Shown here piece after piece: positions 1 through 6,079 of a DNA stretch of 33,060 nucleotides. Position 1 is the stretch's first letter, and each line of letters starts with the position of its first letter. Below the pieces are notes generated by a model. That model did not search any database, had not been told where the DNA came from, and was given only the letters and a program-made list of their open reading frames with translations. A program made the translations under genes and the position numbers. The DNA is from Coprococcus_A sp051877705 (lineage in GTDB: Bacteria; Bacillota; Clostridia; Lachnospirales; Lachnospiraceae): assembly GCA_051877705.1 (NCBI GenBank), contig JBJEJD010000193.1, forward strand, positions 1-33,060, read 5' to 3'.

Positions 1-630
1 ATATATACGGTAAACCTTGTTCTCCACACATTTGCCGCCATGGCTGACAGAAAAAGCAGATAGTCTTTTCCATAGCAAATAACCACCCAGGTTCATCAGG
101 CATGAAACAGTCATTAATCCAATTCCCAATATACAAAATAAAAAACAGCCTCCCATGGCCGCACTGAATCCTTCAAAACCTCCGCCCTCCCAAAAACACC
201 GCAATAGAATAGCAGCGTATAATATGAACAGGATAAAAACCATTTGCTTCGGGACAAAAGATTTCTCCATAGAACGGCTGATGACCGCCAGCCGAACCAT
301 TTCATCTGTTTCAATAGGCAAGGGTTGTCCTCTCTCCGAACAGAAAATCTGCATCTGCTCCCAGTCCGTAACCCATTGCCACCCACTGGAGGCGCACATT
401 TCGATCAATGCTATCTGTTCATTAATCAGCATCTCATTCTCATCTGCGGCATCCTCTATATAGGTTACCTCATAACGTACCTCTGCCGGATCTTCCTTTC
501 GATATTTCCACAGACAATCTCCAATGCTTTCAAGTTGCCATCCCTTTGCTGCCATGGCTGACAGATGTTTCTCCACCCCCGCATAATCAAACAGGAGATA
601 AGGCTCCCAACGGTACCACTCTTTTTTCAT
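1..630 (-). CDS. DUF2812 domain membrane protein (3' end outside window)
   Basis: The frame is open from ATG at 630 to the window edge, giving 210 residues without a stop. The N-terminus (MKKEWYRWEPYLLFDYAGVE) and the following segment with 'HLSAMAAKGWQLESIG' and 'YEVTYIED' match my memory of the DUF2812 family, whose members pair a soluble N-terminal domain with membrane helices. Two hydrophobic segments are visible at about residues 125-145 and 155-178. The start has a good ribosome site (GGAGGTG) 6-7 bases upstream. It overlaps the end of the PadR gene by 44 bases, so the two genes are translationally coupled; PadR-DUF2812 pairs are common in clostridia. The exact function of DUF2812 proteins is not known to me. 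It is partial only because the window ends. Confidence 0.85.
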   Translation of the reverse strand, partial: MKKEWYRWEPYLLFDYAGVEKHLSAMAAKGWQLESIGDCLWKYRKEDPAEVRYEVTYIEDAADENEMLINEQIALIEMCASSGWQWVTDWEQMQIFCSERGQPLPIETDEMVRLAVISRSMEKSFVPKQMVFILFILYAAILLRCFWEGGGFEGFSAAMGGCFLFCILGIGLMTVSCLMNLGGYLLWKRLSAFSVSHGGKCVENKVYRIY

Positions 631-946
631 GATACGCACCTCCAGTCATCCGCTCATAATCTGCCGCCTGCATACACAATCTATGATACGCTTCATCCAG
701 CCGCTGCTGTCCTTTCTCTGATATGATATAACTTTTTCTCCGGCCTTCCGTTTTCGTCTCCGTAATCATTCCTTCCTCCTGAAACTGATCCAGCAAATGA
801 TACAAAGTTCCCGGTCCTATACTGATCCTGCCATTGGTCATCTGCTGCACAGCTTCCATTATATCCATTCCGCAGCATTCCTGACGCAGGCATAACAGCA
901 CATAAAACATCTGCTCCGTCAATGTCTGTAATTTCTCCCTTGGCAT
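587..946 (-). CDS. PadR family transcriptional regulator
   Basis: The product is 119 residues, the usual size of a short PadR protein. The winged helix is visible at residues 5-75: 'LTEQMFYVLLCL', the recognition segment 'GRISIGPGTLYHLLDQFQEEGMI' and the wing 'RRKSYIISEKGQQRL'. The C-terminal helix (about 80-105) would serve for dimerisation. It probably represses its own transcription together with the downstream DUF2812 gene, because the promoter upstream contains a large inverted repeat (separate entry). The start at 946 is supported by AGAGAGGTGATGAT before ATG. The ligand is unknown. Family assignment is secure from sequence; the autoregulation is inferred from operator placement. Confidence 0.92.
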   Translation of the reverse strand: MPREKLQTLTEQMFYVLLCLRQECCGMDIMEAVQQMTNGRISIGPGTLYHLLDQFQEEGMITETKTEGRRKSYIISEKGQQRLDEAYHRLCMQAADYERMTGGAYHEKRVVPLGALSPV

Positions 947-963
947 ATCATCACCTCTCTCTT

Positions 964-1018
964 TATCGAATATCGATATTTCTTATTATATTATATATCG
1001 ATATTCGATATTTTGCAA
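964..1018 (-). promoter_or_regulatory. padR promoter with paired palindromic operator
   Basis: On the minus strand a -35 box TTGCAA (1013-1018) and a -10 box TATAAT (990-995) are separated by exactly 17 bases. The 15-mer TATCGATATTCGATA (996-1010) lies inside that spacer. Its exact reverse complement TATCGAATATCGATA lies at 964-978, just downstream of the expected transcription start. Each 15-mer is itself almost palindromic. A repressor bound at both would block the polymerase, the typical layout for an autorepressed PadR gene. Confidence 0.75.
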
Positions 1019-1022
1019 GATA

Positions 1023-1190
1023 TTCCGGTTTATTTACCATCTTCTTATACTCCCTCGGACTCATACCAATTTCTCTTTTGAACAATCTGAAAAAATACCC
1101 GAAATTATCAATTTCCACAGCTGATGCCACTTCCGTCACTGACATATCCGTCGTATTAAAATACTGTAAAGGCAGCCGCAACGATGGCAT
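1023..1190 (-). pseudogene. AraC family regulator remnant (C-terminal HTH only)
   Basis: A minus-strand stretch of about 50 residues reads as the second helix-turn-helix of an AraC protein: 'MSVTEVASAVEIDNFGYFFR' followed by 'LFKREIGMSPREYKK'. The ligand-binding domain and the first HTH are absent, and upstream the frame passes straight into unrelated sequence near 1190. No ribosome site or sensible start is visible. This is a fragment left by rearrangement rather than a small regulator. It abuts the padR promoter on one side and a transporter fragment of opposite orientation on the other. Confidence 0.75.
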
Positions 1191-1191
1191 G

Positions 1192-1317
1192 ATCTATGAT
1201 ATTTACCGGATTTCAGCCATTTTCCCTGCAGTCAGCTTTATTCTCTGTGCCCTGATCCTGGTACTGGTCTATCCTCTGAGCAAAAAGAGAGTCGAATCCA
1301 ATGTAGTCGAACTGTAA
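1192..1317 (+). pseudogene. Fragment of a GPH/MFS-type sugar transporter (extreme C-terminus)
   Basis: About 40 residues ending at TAA 1315-1317 read 'YDIYRISAIFPAVSFILCAL' and 'ILVLVYPLSKKRVESNVVEL'. This is the last transmembrane helix and cytoplasmic tail typical of glycoside-pentoside-hexuronide type symporters ('YPLSKKRVE'). The rest of the gene is missing upstream, where the AraC remnant lies on the opposite strand. A second short piece that may belong to the same kind of protein lies at 2804-2865. Family identification rests on the tail motif only. Confidence 0.5.
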
Positions 1318-1358
1318 CTCTATGGTGATAAAGATTGCAGACAATGATGTAAAAAATC

Positions 1359-1388
1359 TTGACAAAATCAATATATATATGATATAAA
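1359..1388 (+). promoter_or_regulatory. Promoter for the DUF2798-like gene
   Basis: Consensus -35 TTGACA (1359-1364) and -10 TATAAA (1383-1388) are separated by 18 bases of AT-rich sequence. Transcription would start near 1394-1396 and pass through the palindrome at 1413-1466 before reaching the small upstream reading frame and the membrane protein gene. Confidence 0.6.
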
Positions 1389-1412
1389 CTGAAAATATAT
1401 ATGGCAACTTTA

Positions 1413-1473
1413 GGACAATAAATGTCGCCTATCCAATGTCGGACGGATGGGCTGCGTTTATTGTCCTTTTTTT
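1413..1473 (+). terminator. Palindromic repeat copy 1 with U-run (terminator or attenuator)
   Basis: Arms GGACAATAAATG and CGTTTATTGTCC bound a 54-bp imperfect palindrome with an inner stem (CCTATCC / GGATGGG). The right arm runs into seven T residues, so the RNA would form a classic intrinsic terminator in the 5' leader of the gene at 1565. A second copy of the same palindrome lies at 2866-2918. It may therefore be a dispersed repeat that here acts as a terminator. Confidence 0.6.
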
Positions 1474-1491
1474 GTGGAAAGAGAGGTTATT

Positions 1492-1572
1492 ATGATGCCA
1501 ATTAACAAAGAAACCAGAAATAACATACGGGCCGTTCAGGTCCTGAAAAAGGAGGGAACGAAAAATGCCTGA
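1492..1572 (+). CDS. Possible 26-residue leader reading frame upstream of the DUF2798-like gene
   Basis: An ATG at 1492 preceded by AGAGAGG (5 bases away) opens a 26-codon frame, MMPINKETRNNIRAVQVLKK followed by EGTKNA. Its TGA (1570-1572) overlaps the ATG (1565) of the next gene in another frame, so translation could be coupled. It carries the strong AAGGAGGG ribosome site of the next gene within it. I do not recognise the peptide. It may be the remaining N-terminus of a lost gene or a true leader peptide. Only the ribosome site and overlap support it. Confidence 0.3.
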   Translation: MMPINKETRNNIRAVQVLKKEGTKNA

Positions 1573-2050
1573 AACAAAGATGGAATCCGTTTTCTTTACT
1601 GCAATTACTGCATGGATGATGGTATATGTGATGACACTGTATAATACCGTGATCGCTGCAAAGAGTTTTACAAATGCTACATTCCTTATTGCTCTTAAGG
1701 GAATGTGGATTGAGTTTATAATAATATTTTTACTTGCATATTTCGTCTCAGGACATATTGCAAAATATTTCGCCTTTCGTGTCGTACAACCCGGAGACAG
1801 GCCGGTTTTTATTATATTTGCCATACAGATATTTACCGTTGTCGCACAGGTCGCTTTTGCCAGTATCATAGGTGTATATCATGGATTTGGATTCACTGCC
1901 GATTTTATTCCTCACTACCTGATCACCTACTGCAAAAATTTTATTATGGCACTTCCGGTTCAATTATTTCTTGTTGGACCGCTGGCAAGACTGATTTTCA
2001 GAAGTCTGTTTTTAAGAGGCAAAACAGCAGATAACCGGGATTCGATATGA
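1565..2050 (+). CDS. DUF2798-like integral membrane protein
   Basis: The product is 161 residues with four hydrophobic segments at about 8-28, 38-60, 80-105 and 118-150. The pattern 'VMTLYN' near the end of helix 1, the 'MWIEFIIIFLLAYFVSGHIA' helix and the repeated arrangement in the second half resemble the DUF2798 family, in which two similar two-helix units are fused. The function of this family is unknown to me; a transport or protective role is only a guess. The start is well supported by AAAAAGGAGGGAACG before ATG. It is transcribed from its own promoter through a palindromic leader and ends 120 bases before the start of the reductase gene at 2171. Confidence 0.65.
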   Translation: MPETKMESVFFTAITAWMMVYVMTLYNTVIAAKSFTNATFLIALKGMWIEFIIIFLLAYFVSGHIAKYFAFRVVQPGDRPVFIIFAIQIFTVVAQVAFASIIGVYHGFGFTADFIPHYLITYCKNFIMALPVQLFLVGPLARLIFRSLFLRGKTADNRDSI

Positions 2051-2074
2051 AATAGTGAAAATCACCCCAATATC

Positions 2075-2105
2075 TTGACATTAAACCCCTATTTAATGGT
2101 ATACT
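2075..2105 (+). promoter_or_regulatory. Probable promoter of the flavodoxin-fold reductase
   Basis: TTGACA (2075-2080) and TATACT (2100-2105) are separated by 19 bases, longer than ideal. Both boxes are near consensus and lie 65-95 bases upstream of the ATG at 2171. Confidence 0.5.
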
Positions 2106-2170
2106 GCATATAATTGGAAACAGTCATCAATTATCATTCAAATTATCAGAACATATATCAGAGGAATAAA

Positions 2171-2764
2171 ATGAGAATAACAATTATTTATGGAAGTCCC
2201 CGAAAGAAAGGAAATACCGCATCTCTCCTCTCTCCATTTATGGATGAACTGAAGAAAAAAGATACGGTTATCGACTATTTTGATGTTTACGAAAAAAATA
2301 TTGCCGGTTGTCGCGCCTGCCTCGCCTGCCAGACAGACACTACCCGGGTTAATTGTGTTATCAATGACGATATGCGTCCTATTCTTGACTCAATGGCTGC
2401 CGCGGATCTCATTGTATATGCAGCGCCGGTCTACATATGGGCTGCACCTGCACCGGTAAAGGCAGTAATTGACCGTTCCTGTTATGCATCCTGTAAATAT
2501 TACGGCGATGATCCCCACGGGCCGGCACTTTTTAAAGGCAAACGCCTTGCACTCATTACAACCTGTGGTTATCCTGTCGAAAAAGGAACCGATCTTTTTG
2601 AAGAAATGATGAAACGATACTCCAAACACTGCGGCCTCGTCTGGGCAGGTATACTTGCAGAAAGGCAAAGAAACCTTAAAGAGCCATTTATGAATAAAGA
2701 AAAAGAAATGCATGCACGTGACTTTGCCTCTTCTCTTATGAACCCAAACTTCCCACACCGATAA
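2171..2764 (+). CDS. NADPH-dependent FMN reductase / iron-sulfur flavoprotein-type NAD(P)H oxidoreductase
   Basis: A 197-residue flavodoxin-fold protein. The N-terminal 'MRITIIYGSPRKKGNTASLL' is the FMN phosphate-binding loop (GSPRKKGNT). The 'CRACLACQTD' segment followed by a further Cys (residues about 47-62) resembles the cysteine cluster of iron-sulfur flavoproteins. 'ADLIVYAAPVYIWAAPAPVK' is the flavin-contacting strand (P-x-Y motif). Such enzymes transfer electrons from NAD(P)H to FMN and then to various acceptors; the acceptor is not predictable here. I chose ATG 2171 with GAGGAATAAA upstream rather than the in-frame ATG at 2114, which lacks a ribosome site and would add 19 non-conserved residues. 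Whether a 4Fe-4S cluster is bound is uncertain because the last cysteine is spaced eight residues away. Confidence 0.85.
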   Translation: MRITIIYGSPRKKGNTASLLSPFMDELKKKDTVIDYFDVYEKNIAGCRACLACQTDTTRVNCVINDDMRPILDSMAAADLIVYAAPVYIWAAPAPVKAVIDRSCYASCKYYGDDPHGPALFKGKRLALITTCGYPVEKGTDLFEEMMKRYSKHCGLVWAGILAERQRNLKEPFMNKEKEMHARDFASSLMNPNFPHR

Positions 2765-2803
2765 AGTGTGCTGTCCCTTAAAAATTCAATATTGCAGCAA
2801 ATA

Positions 2804-2865
2804 AAAAGGAGCGGTCAGGCTATCGCAGGCGGCATCAGCGGATGGACACTGGCAGGAAAGTTTCA
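2804..2865 (+). pseudogene. Short fragment, possibly from a GPH-type transporter
   Basis: About 20 residues read 'KRSGQAIAGGISGWTLAGKF', similar to a small-residue-rich transmembrane helix of GPH symporters (GQAIAGGISGW). There is no start, and the frame runs into the palindromic repeat at 2866. If it is from the same protein class as the tail fragment at 1192-1317, the two pieces are in reversed order. Weak evidence, given only because the region is otherwise unexplained. Confidence 0.35.
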
Positions 2866-2918
2866 GGACAATCAATGCAGCCTATCCACATCAGACAGAT
2901 AGGCCGCATTCATTGTCC
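2866..2918. repeat. Palindromic repeat copy 2
   Basis: Arms GGACAATCAATGCAGCCTATC and its imperfect complement (GATAGGC, GCATTCATTGTCC) form a 53-bp palindrome. It is closely similar in arms, inner stem and length to the copy at 1413-1466. One edge coincides with the point at which the toxin gene diverges from its family, and the other with the transporter-like fragment. It is probably a dispersed palindromic element. Confidence 0.6.
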
Positions 2919-3084
2919 CTCTGTAATATCCTGTCAATTCATGATCTCGATACCTTGCCCCCAGCTTTCCACCAGATGCCAGAATATCCACAACTTCAAA
3001 CAGTTTATCCAGATTTTTGTTCTGTTTCTTAGCCAGTTTAAGATCTTTCTTAAACTGATTGGTAAATTTTACCTCATACTTCAT
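2872..3084 (-). pseudogene. Truncated YafQ/RelE-type toxin
   Basis: Seventy residues starting 'MKYEVKFTNQFKKDLKLAKK' match the N-terminal two thirds of YafQ-like mRNA interferases of type II toxin-antitoxin systems, which cut mRNA at the ribosome. The match continues to about residue 57 ('ARYRDHELTGYYRG'). After that the frame enters the palindromic repeat and ends with an unrelated tail ('TMNAAYLSDVDRLH'). The family's C-terminal strand, which carries the catalytic histidine and the aromatic/basic residues, is missing. The toxin is expected to be inactive. Its ATG overlaps the antitoxin stop by four bases (ATGA), the normal coupling of this operon type. Confidence 0.85.
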
Positions 3085-3269
3085 ACATCAAGTGCCGCCT
3101 TAAGTGCATCTATACTTGTATATCCCGGCACAGACTTGTCTGCCGCAATCCGTCTTCCTTCCTGAATTGCAGCGGCTGTTGTCATATTTAATCCCAGTTC
3201 ATTAAAAATCTGTTCTGCCTGATCTTTGACTTCTTTATCCATGCGAATATTTAAATTTGTTGTAGCCAT
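3081..3269 (-). pseudogene. DinJ/RelB-family antitoxin with internal in-frame deletion
   Basis: The 62-residue product begins 'MATTNLNIRMDKEVKDQAEQ', the ribbon-helix-helix DNA-binding part of DinJ antitoxins, and ends 'IQEGRRIAADKSVPGYTSID' plus ALKAALDV, the normal toxin-binding tail. Family members are usually about 90 residues. The central segment between 'LGLNMTTA' and 'AIQEGRR' (helix with the 'FLRQA' type sequence and the linker) is absent although the frame is kept. The start has a strong GGAGGTG site. It might still bind DNA, but loss of the second helix of the RHH fold makes that doubtful. The reading frame is intact, so it would be annotated as a gene by length rules; I call it decayed by family comparison from memory. 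Confidence 0.75.
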
Positions 3270-3321
3270 CAACAACACCTCCATATACTTACGTATTATC
3301 TTACTCATTTTCTTCCTCTAT

Positions 3322-4185
3322 TCAGCTAATCTTTTTTGGTGAGATTTCATTCCAAAGTGTAAAGCCCAGGATCAACATGCCGCCTGTTACCTGCCACGCT
3401 GTCATGGTTTCCCCCAGGATAGTTACAGAAATCAGCACCGCAACCAGAGGATCAATATAGCTGAGGATGGCTGCCTCCTGTCCCGGCAATTCTTTAAGAG
3501 AAGTAAAATACATACAATACGTCACACCCGTATGAATCAGCCCGACGATCAGCAAATTCACCCAGCCAATCCCGTTAAGACTCCCCAGTGTCACGCCGCT
3601 GGTCATCAGAACATAGGGAATCAATACAATGACTGCAGAAAGAAATTGCAAAAATGTTCTGTGAATGCCTTCTACATTTTTAATGAACTTATTCAAAAGA
3701 ATAACCGTCGCGTAAAAGACTGCCGCTCCCAATCCGAATAATATCCCAATAAAATCACTTCCGCCGCCAATATTTCCGATACCAGTGATCATCACAAGGC
3801 CTAATGTGGACATAGCAAAGCATATCATCTGCTTTCCCGTCAATTTCTCATGGAAAAGAACCGGACATGCAACAGTGACAATAACAGGCGCAAAATAATA
3901 GCTTAATGTTGCTGCTGAAACAGTCGTATACCTGTAGGCTTCAAACAGAAGAATCCAGTTAATCCCCATTGCCGCTCCCGAAGCAAGCAATAATGGTACT
4001 TCTTTTTTTATATGGGCAAACGGAATTTTTCGTCTGGTTACTGTCAGGTAAACAGCAAACAGAAGGGCTGCCAGAATAGCACGATACAATGCCAGCTCTC
4101 CTGAAGAAACAGCAATGTTTCGTACAAAGGGTCCTAATGTCCCGAATATTACCATAGATGCTATTAACATAAAACGTGAATTCAT
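3322..4185 (-). CDS. DMT superfamily (EamA) transporter
   Basis: The product is 287 residues with ten hydrophobic helices arranged as two EamA repeats (about 5-135 and 145-280), the normal size for a drug/metabolite exporter of the inner membrane. Landmarks are 'FGTLGPFVRNIAVSSGELAL' with the early R-A motif 'YRAILAALL', the loop 'AAMGINWILLFEAYRYT' and 'SYIDPLVAVLISVTILGETM' near the end, all typical of the family. The substrate cannot be predicted. Start ATG 4185 has AAGG ten bases upstream. It lies downstream of the XRE gene on the same strand. A second, internally deleted copy of this gene occurs at 6661-6880. Confidence 0.9.
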   Translation of the reverse strand: MNSRFMLIASMVIFGTLGPFVRNIAVSSGELALYRAILAALLFAVYLTVTRRKIPFAHIKKEVPLLLASGAAMGINWILLFEAYRYTTVSAATLSYYFAPVIVTVACPVLFHEKLTGKQMICFAMSTLGLVMITGIGNIGGGSDFIGILFGLGAAVFYATVILLNKFIKNVEGIHRTFLQFLSAVIVLIPYVLMTSGVTLGSLNGIGWVNLLIVGLIHTGVTYCMYFTSLKELPGQEAAILSYIDPLVAVLISVTILGETMTAWQVTGGMLILGFTLWNEISPKKIS

Positions 4186-4190
4186 GCTTT

Positions 4191-4238
4191 TTATACCTTC
4201 CCGTACCTGTCTAACATTTTTTGCACAGCCTGCTGCAT
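4191..4238 (-). other. Possible short remnant resembling a short-chain dehydrogenase
   Basis: A 15-codon frame (MQQAVQKMLDRYGKV, stop TAA) with GAAAGG before its ATG lies between the XRE stop and the DMT start. The peptide resembles the helix just before the NNAG motif of short-chain dehydrogenases ('V..ML.RYGKVD'). It is too short to establish homology. It could be a tiny leader frame or a fragment. Confidence 0.2.
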
Positions 4239-4245
4239 CGTCCTT

Positions 4246-4920
4246 TCATCCCCGCTTGTACTTTGAGAATTTTATCATCATGAAGTTAAGCCCCAGTGTT
4301 CCCAAAATAAAGATAAATACAATTATCACTAAGACATCAATTGTGTCTTCAACAGCAGCCCAATCATTCATATGTATTTTATATGCAATATTTAAAAACT
4401 GAATCGCCAGAGATATCAGTGCAAATCCAAAGCTTGATAGTACAGAAGTGACTATCCTTGGAGTCCTGGCCAGAGAGATTTGATAAATTGGCAGTCCCCA
4501 CGAAATCAATCCGGCAATCAGACTCCCTACTGAAAATAATATTATTTTCCCGTCTGAAATAAGAAGCAATAACAATACTACAGATATACTTATAAATCCC
4601 CAGATAATAATACTTCCACTGCATTTTACAATTCTGCTTGTTGTTTTTGATAATTGAATCGTATCAACTAATAGTTTTTCCGCTTCTTTTGTGCTTATAT
4701 TATCTTTCTCAATACGCTGTGCCTGCATTAGTTCTATCAGACTTACCTCCAACGCATCCGCCAATGCTTCAATACTGTTTATATCGGGTAATCCAACACC
4801 CCGTTCCCATCTCGATACCGCTTTATCCGTAACATGAAGTTTTTCCGCCAAAACAACTTGTGTCAACCCCAATTCTTTTCTTCGTTCTGCTATAAATGAT
4901 CCTAATCGATTTGCATCCAT
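4246..4920 (-). CDS. XRE-family HTH regulator with C-terminal membrane domain
   Basis: The product has 224 residues. The helix-turn-helix spans about residues 6-62: 'LGSFIAERRKELGLTQVVLA', 'KLHVTDKAVSRWERGVGLPD', the common Cro/CI type with the 'KAVSRWERG' recognition helix. Residues about 100-220 contain four hydrophobic helices, so the protein is membrane anchored, as in many clostridial XRE proteins linked to cell-surface stress or small-molecule sensing. The start is preceded by AAAGGAGGTATCCAT, a near-perfect ribosome site. It may form a unit with the DMT exporter downstream (60 bases apart), suggesting control of export, but that is inference. Confidence 0.88.
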   Translation of the reverse strand: MDANRLGSFIAERRKELGLTQVVLAEKLHVTDKAVSRWERGVGLPDINSIEALADALEVSLIELMQAQRIEKDNISTKEAEKLLVDTIQLSKTTSRIVKCSGSIIIWGFISISVVLLLLLISDGKIILFSVGSLIAGLISWGLPIYQISLARTPRIVTSVLSSFGFALISLAIQFLNIAYKIHMNDWAAVEDTIDVLVIIVFIFILGTLGLNFMMIKFSKYKRG

Positions 4921-4933
4921 ATGGATACCTCCT

Positions 4934-5059
4934 TTAATAAAAGATTACTATAACAGACTGTTTGAGGCAACCGACGTTTAATTTACCATCTAAAATATAC
5001 CGGTAAACGCAGCATTTACATTCAGGTTCTTTTTCAGCTTCGTCAATTTTAATCGTCAT
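4934..5059 (-). CDS. Possible 41-residue cysteine-containing small protein
   Basis: An ATG at 5059 opens 41 codons beginning MTIKIDEAEKEPECKCCVYR and ending KQSVIVIFY, with four cysteines (CKCC and a later C). The stop is at 4934-4936, immediately before the XRE ribosome site. No convincing ribosome site precedes it, and I do not recognise the peptide. It may be a fragment cut by the MITE-like element that begins 17 bases upstream. Confidence 0.25.
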   Translation of the reverse strand: MTIKIDEAEKEPECKCCVYRYILDGKLNVGCLKQSVIVIFY

Positions 5060-5075
5060 CCCTGTGTCAGTCATA

Positions 5076-5240
5076 CTAGTATGATCCACCCTAAATACCG
5101 TACTGTTTCGATGAGGATGCTTTTTCGAAAGTGCAATTGTAAAAATGCAGGCGTAGCGGGCTACGCTGAGGCTTTTACAACTGTGCTATCGAGAAAGCAG
5201 ACCAGCGAAACATAGTGTTATTTAGGGTGAATCATACTAG
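5076..5240. mobile_element. MITE-like element, 165 bp, non-coding
   Basis: Ends CTAGTATGAT (5076-5085) and ATCATACTAG (5231-5240) are exact inverted repeats. The similarity continues inward (CCACCCTAAATA against TATTTAGGGTGA, then CTGTTTCG against CGAAACA, GCTTT-TCGA against CGA-AAAGC, TTGTAAAA against TTTTACAA) down to a central hairpin GCGTAGC-GG-GCTACGC. The whole element is thus one long imperfect palindrome without coding capacity, the hallmark of a miniature inverted-repeat element mobilised in trans. Its right end supplies the stop codon of the neighbouring gene. No clear target duplication could be assigned. Confidence 0.7.
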
Positions 5241-5923
5241 CCAATAACCTTATACTTCAGCCGTATATAGGAATCTTCCAGTACTTCCACTTTTTCCAGC
5301 CGCAGAATCCCAAGCTTGTACAACTCATCTGTTGACATCAGCGACTTACCCCCTATAAGGGAAGCTGTGTCCTCTCCTCCAATCAACACCGGTGCAACAA
5401 CAATATCCAGATAATCAAATAATTTTTGACGTAAAAATTCCGCATTCAACGTTGCACCGGACTGAACAGTTAATGTATCACAATGAAACTTTTGATATAA
5501 ATCTTCCAATACCCTCTGGAAATTCACCTCTTCATAATATAGAATATGAAGATTATCTGCCTCCACCTTAAAAGCCGGATGGTCCGGATTTGAAGTCACA
5601 ATAATAAAATCCTTTGACAGGGCGCAAAAATATTCAATGCCATGGGCTGTCAGATGATGATTATCCAGTAAAACAAAATTGATATTCCAACAGTGGTCCG
5701 GCATCTCTTTTTCATTGACACCCATTTTTTCCTGAACACGTCCCGAATTCAGATACCACAAACCTTGTGTCTGCTCGATTTCATAATATTGGTGCAGTCC
5801 TTCCCTGACCCCCTTTAATTTAGGAAAATCCTGATCCACATCCAATTCATCCACAGCACCTGTGCTTATCTTTCCATCCACAGACATAAGCATAAATAAA
5901 GTTGTCACCGGTCTATTTTGCAT
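5237..5923 (-). CDS. RibD C-terminal domain / dihydrofolate reductase-like protein
   Basis: The product is 228 residues with the pyrimidine reductase fold shared by RibD C-terminal domains and DHFR. It begins 'MQNRPVTTLFMLMSVDGKIS' (the S-x-DGKI motif). 'LTVQSGATLNAEFLRQKLFD' is the G-A-T-L-N substrate/NADPH segment and 'VVAPVLIGGEDTASL' the conserved PxxxGG loop. There is no deaminase domain, so it is a stand-alone reductase of unknown substrate, probably NADPH dependent. I prefer ATG 5923, which has AAGGGTGG about ten bases upstream, over a GTG at 5935. The stop codon TAG lies in the terminal repeat of the adjoining MITE-like element, so the last residues may differ from the ancestral protein. 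Confidence 0.82.
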   Translation of the reverse strand: MQNRPVTTLFMLMSVDGKISTGAVDELDVDQDFPKLKGVREGLHQYYEIEQTQGLWYLNSGRVQEKMGVNEKEMPDHCWNINFVLLDNHHLTAHGIEYFCALSKDFIIVTSNPDHPAFKVEADNLHILYYEEVNFQRVLEDLYQKFHCDTLTVQSGATLNAEFLRQKLFDYLDIVVAPVLIGGEDTASLIGGKSLMSTDELYKLGILRLEKVEVLEDSYIRLKYKVIG

Positions 5924-6017
5924 TATAAAAGCCACCCTTCAGCTGTATAAATATAACATAAGTATATATCTTTTTCACTCTATAAACAAGTCAGTTCACC
6001 TTTGCAGGATCTGGCAT

Positions 6018-6053
6018 AAAAAAGCACCTATCTTGCGACAGATGCTTCTCTAA
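6018..6053 (-). terminator. Possible terminator hairpin, minus strand
   Basis: On the minus strand GCATCTGTCGC and AAGATAGGTGC can pair imperfectly and are followed by TTTTTT. It lies downstream of the Fic remnant and upstream of the RibD-like gene. Confidence 0.4.
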
Positions 6054-6079
6054 TCAGTTTTTATTTCATTATCGTTGTT

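Noticed and set aside
922..1317. 131-codon plus-strand frame from the padR start to the transporter tail
   Set aside because: Only its last ~40 residues look like protein; the first part runs antisense through the padR operator and the AraC remnant.
1401..1473. Riboswitch in the leader at 1400-1470
   Set aside because: The structure is a simple palindrome found again at 2866 in another context, so a dispersed repeat or terminator explains it better.
1429..1869. 146-codon frame on the minus strand over the DUF2798-like gene
   Set aside because: It runs antisense through the membrane protein gene and the palindrome, has no ribosome site and shows no family features.
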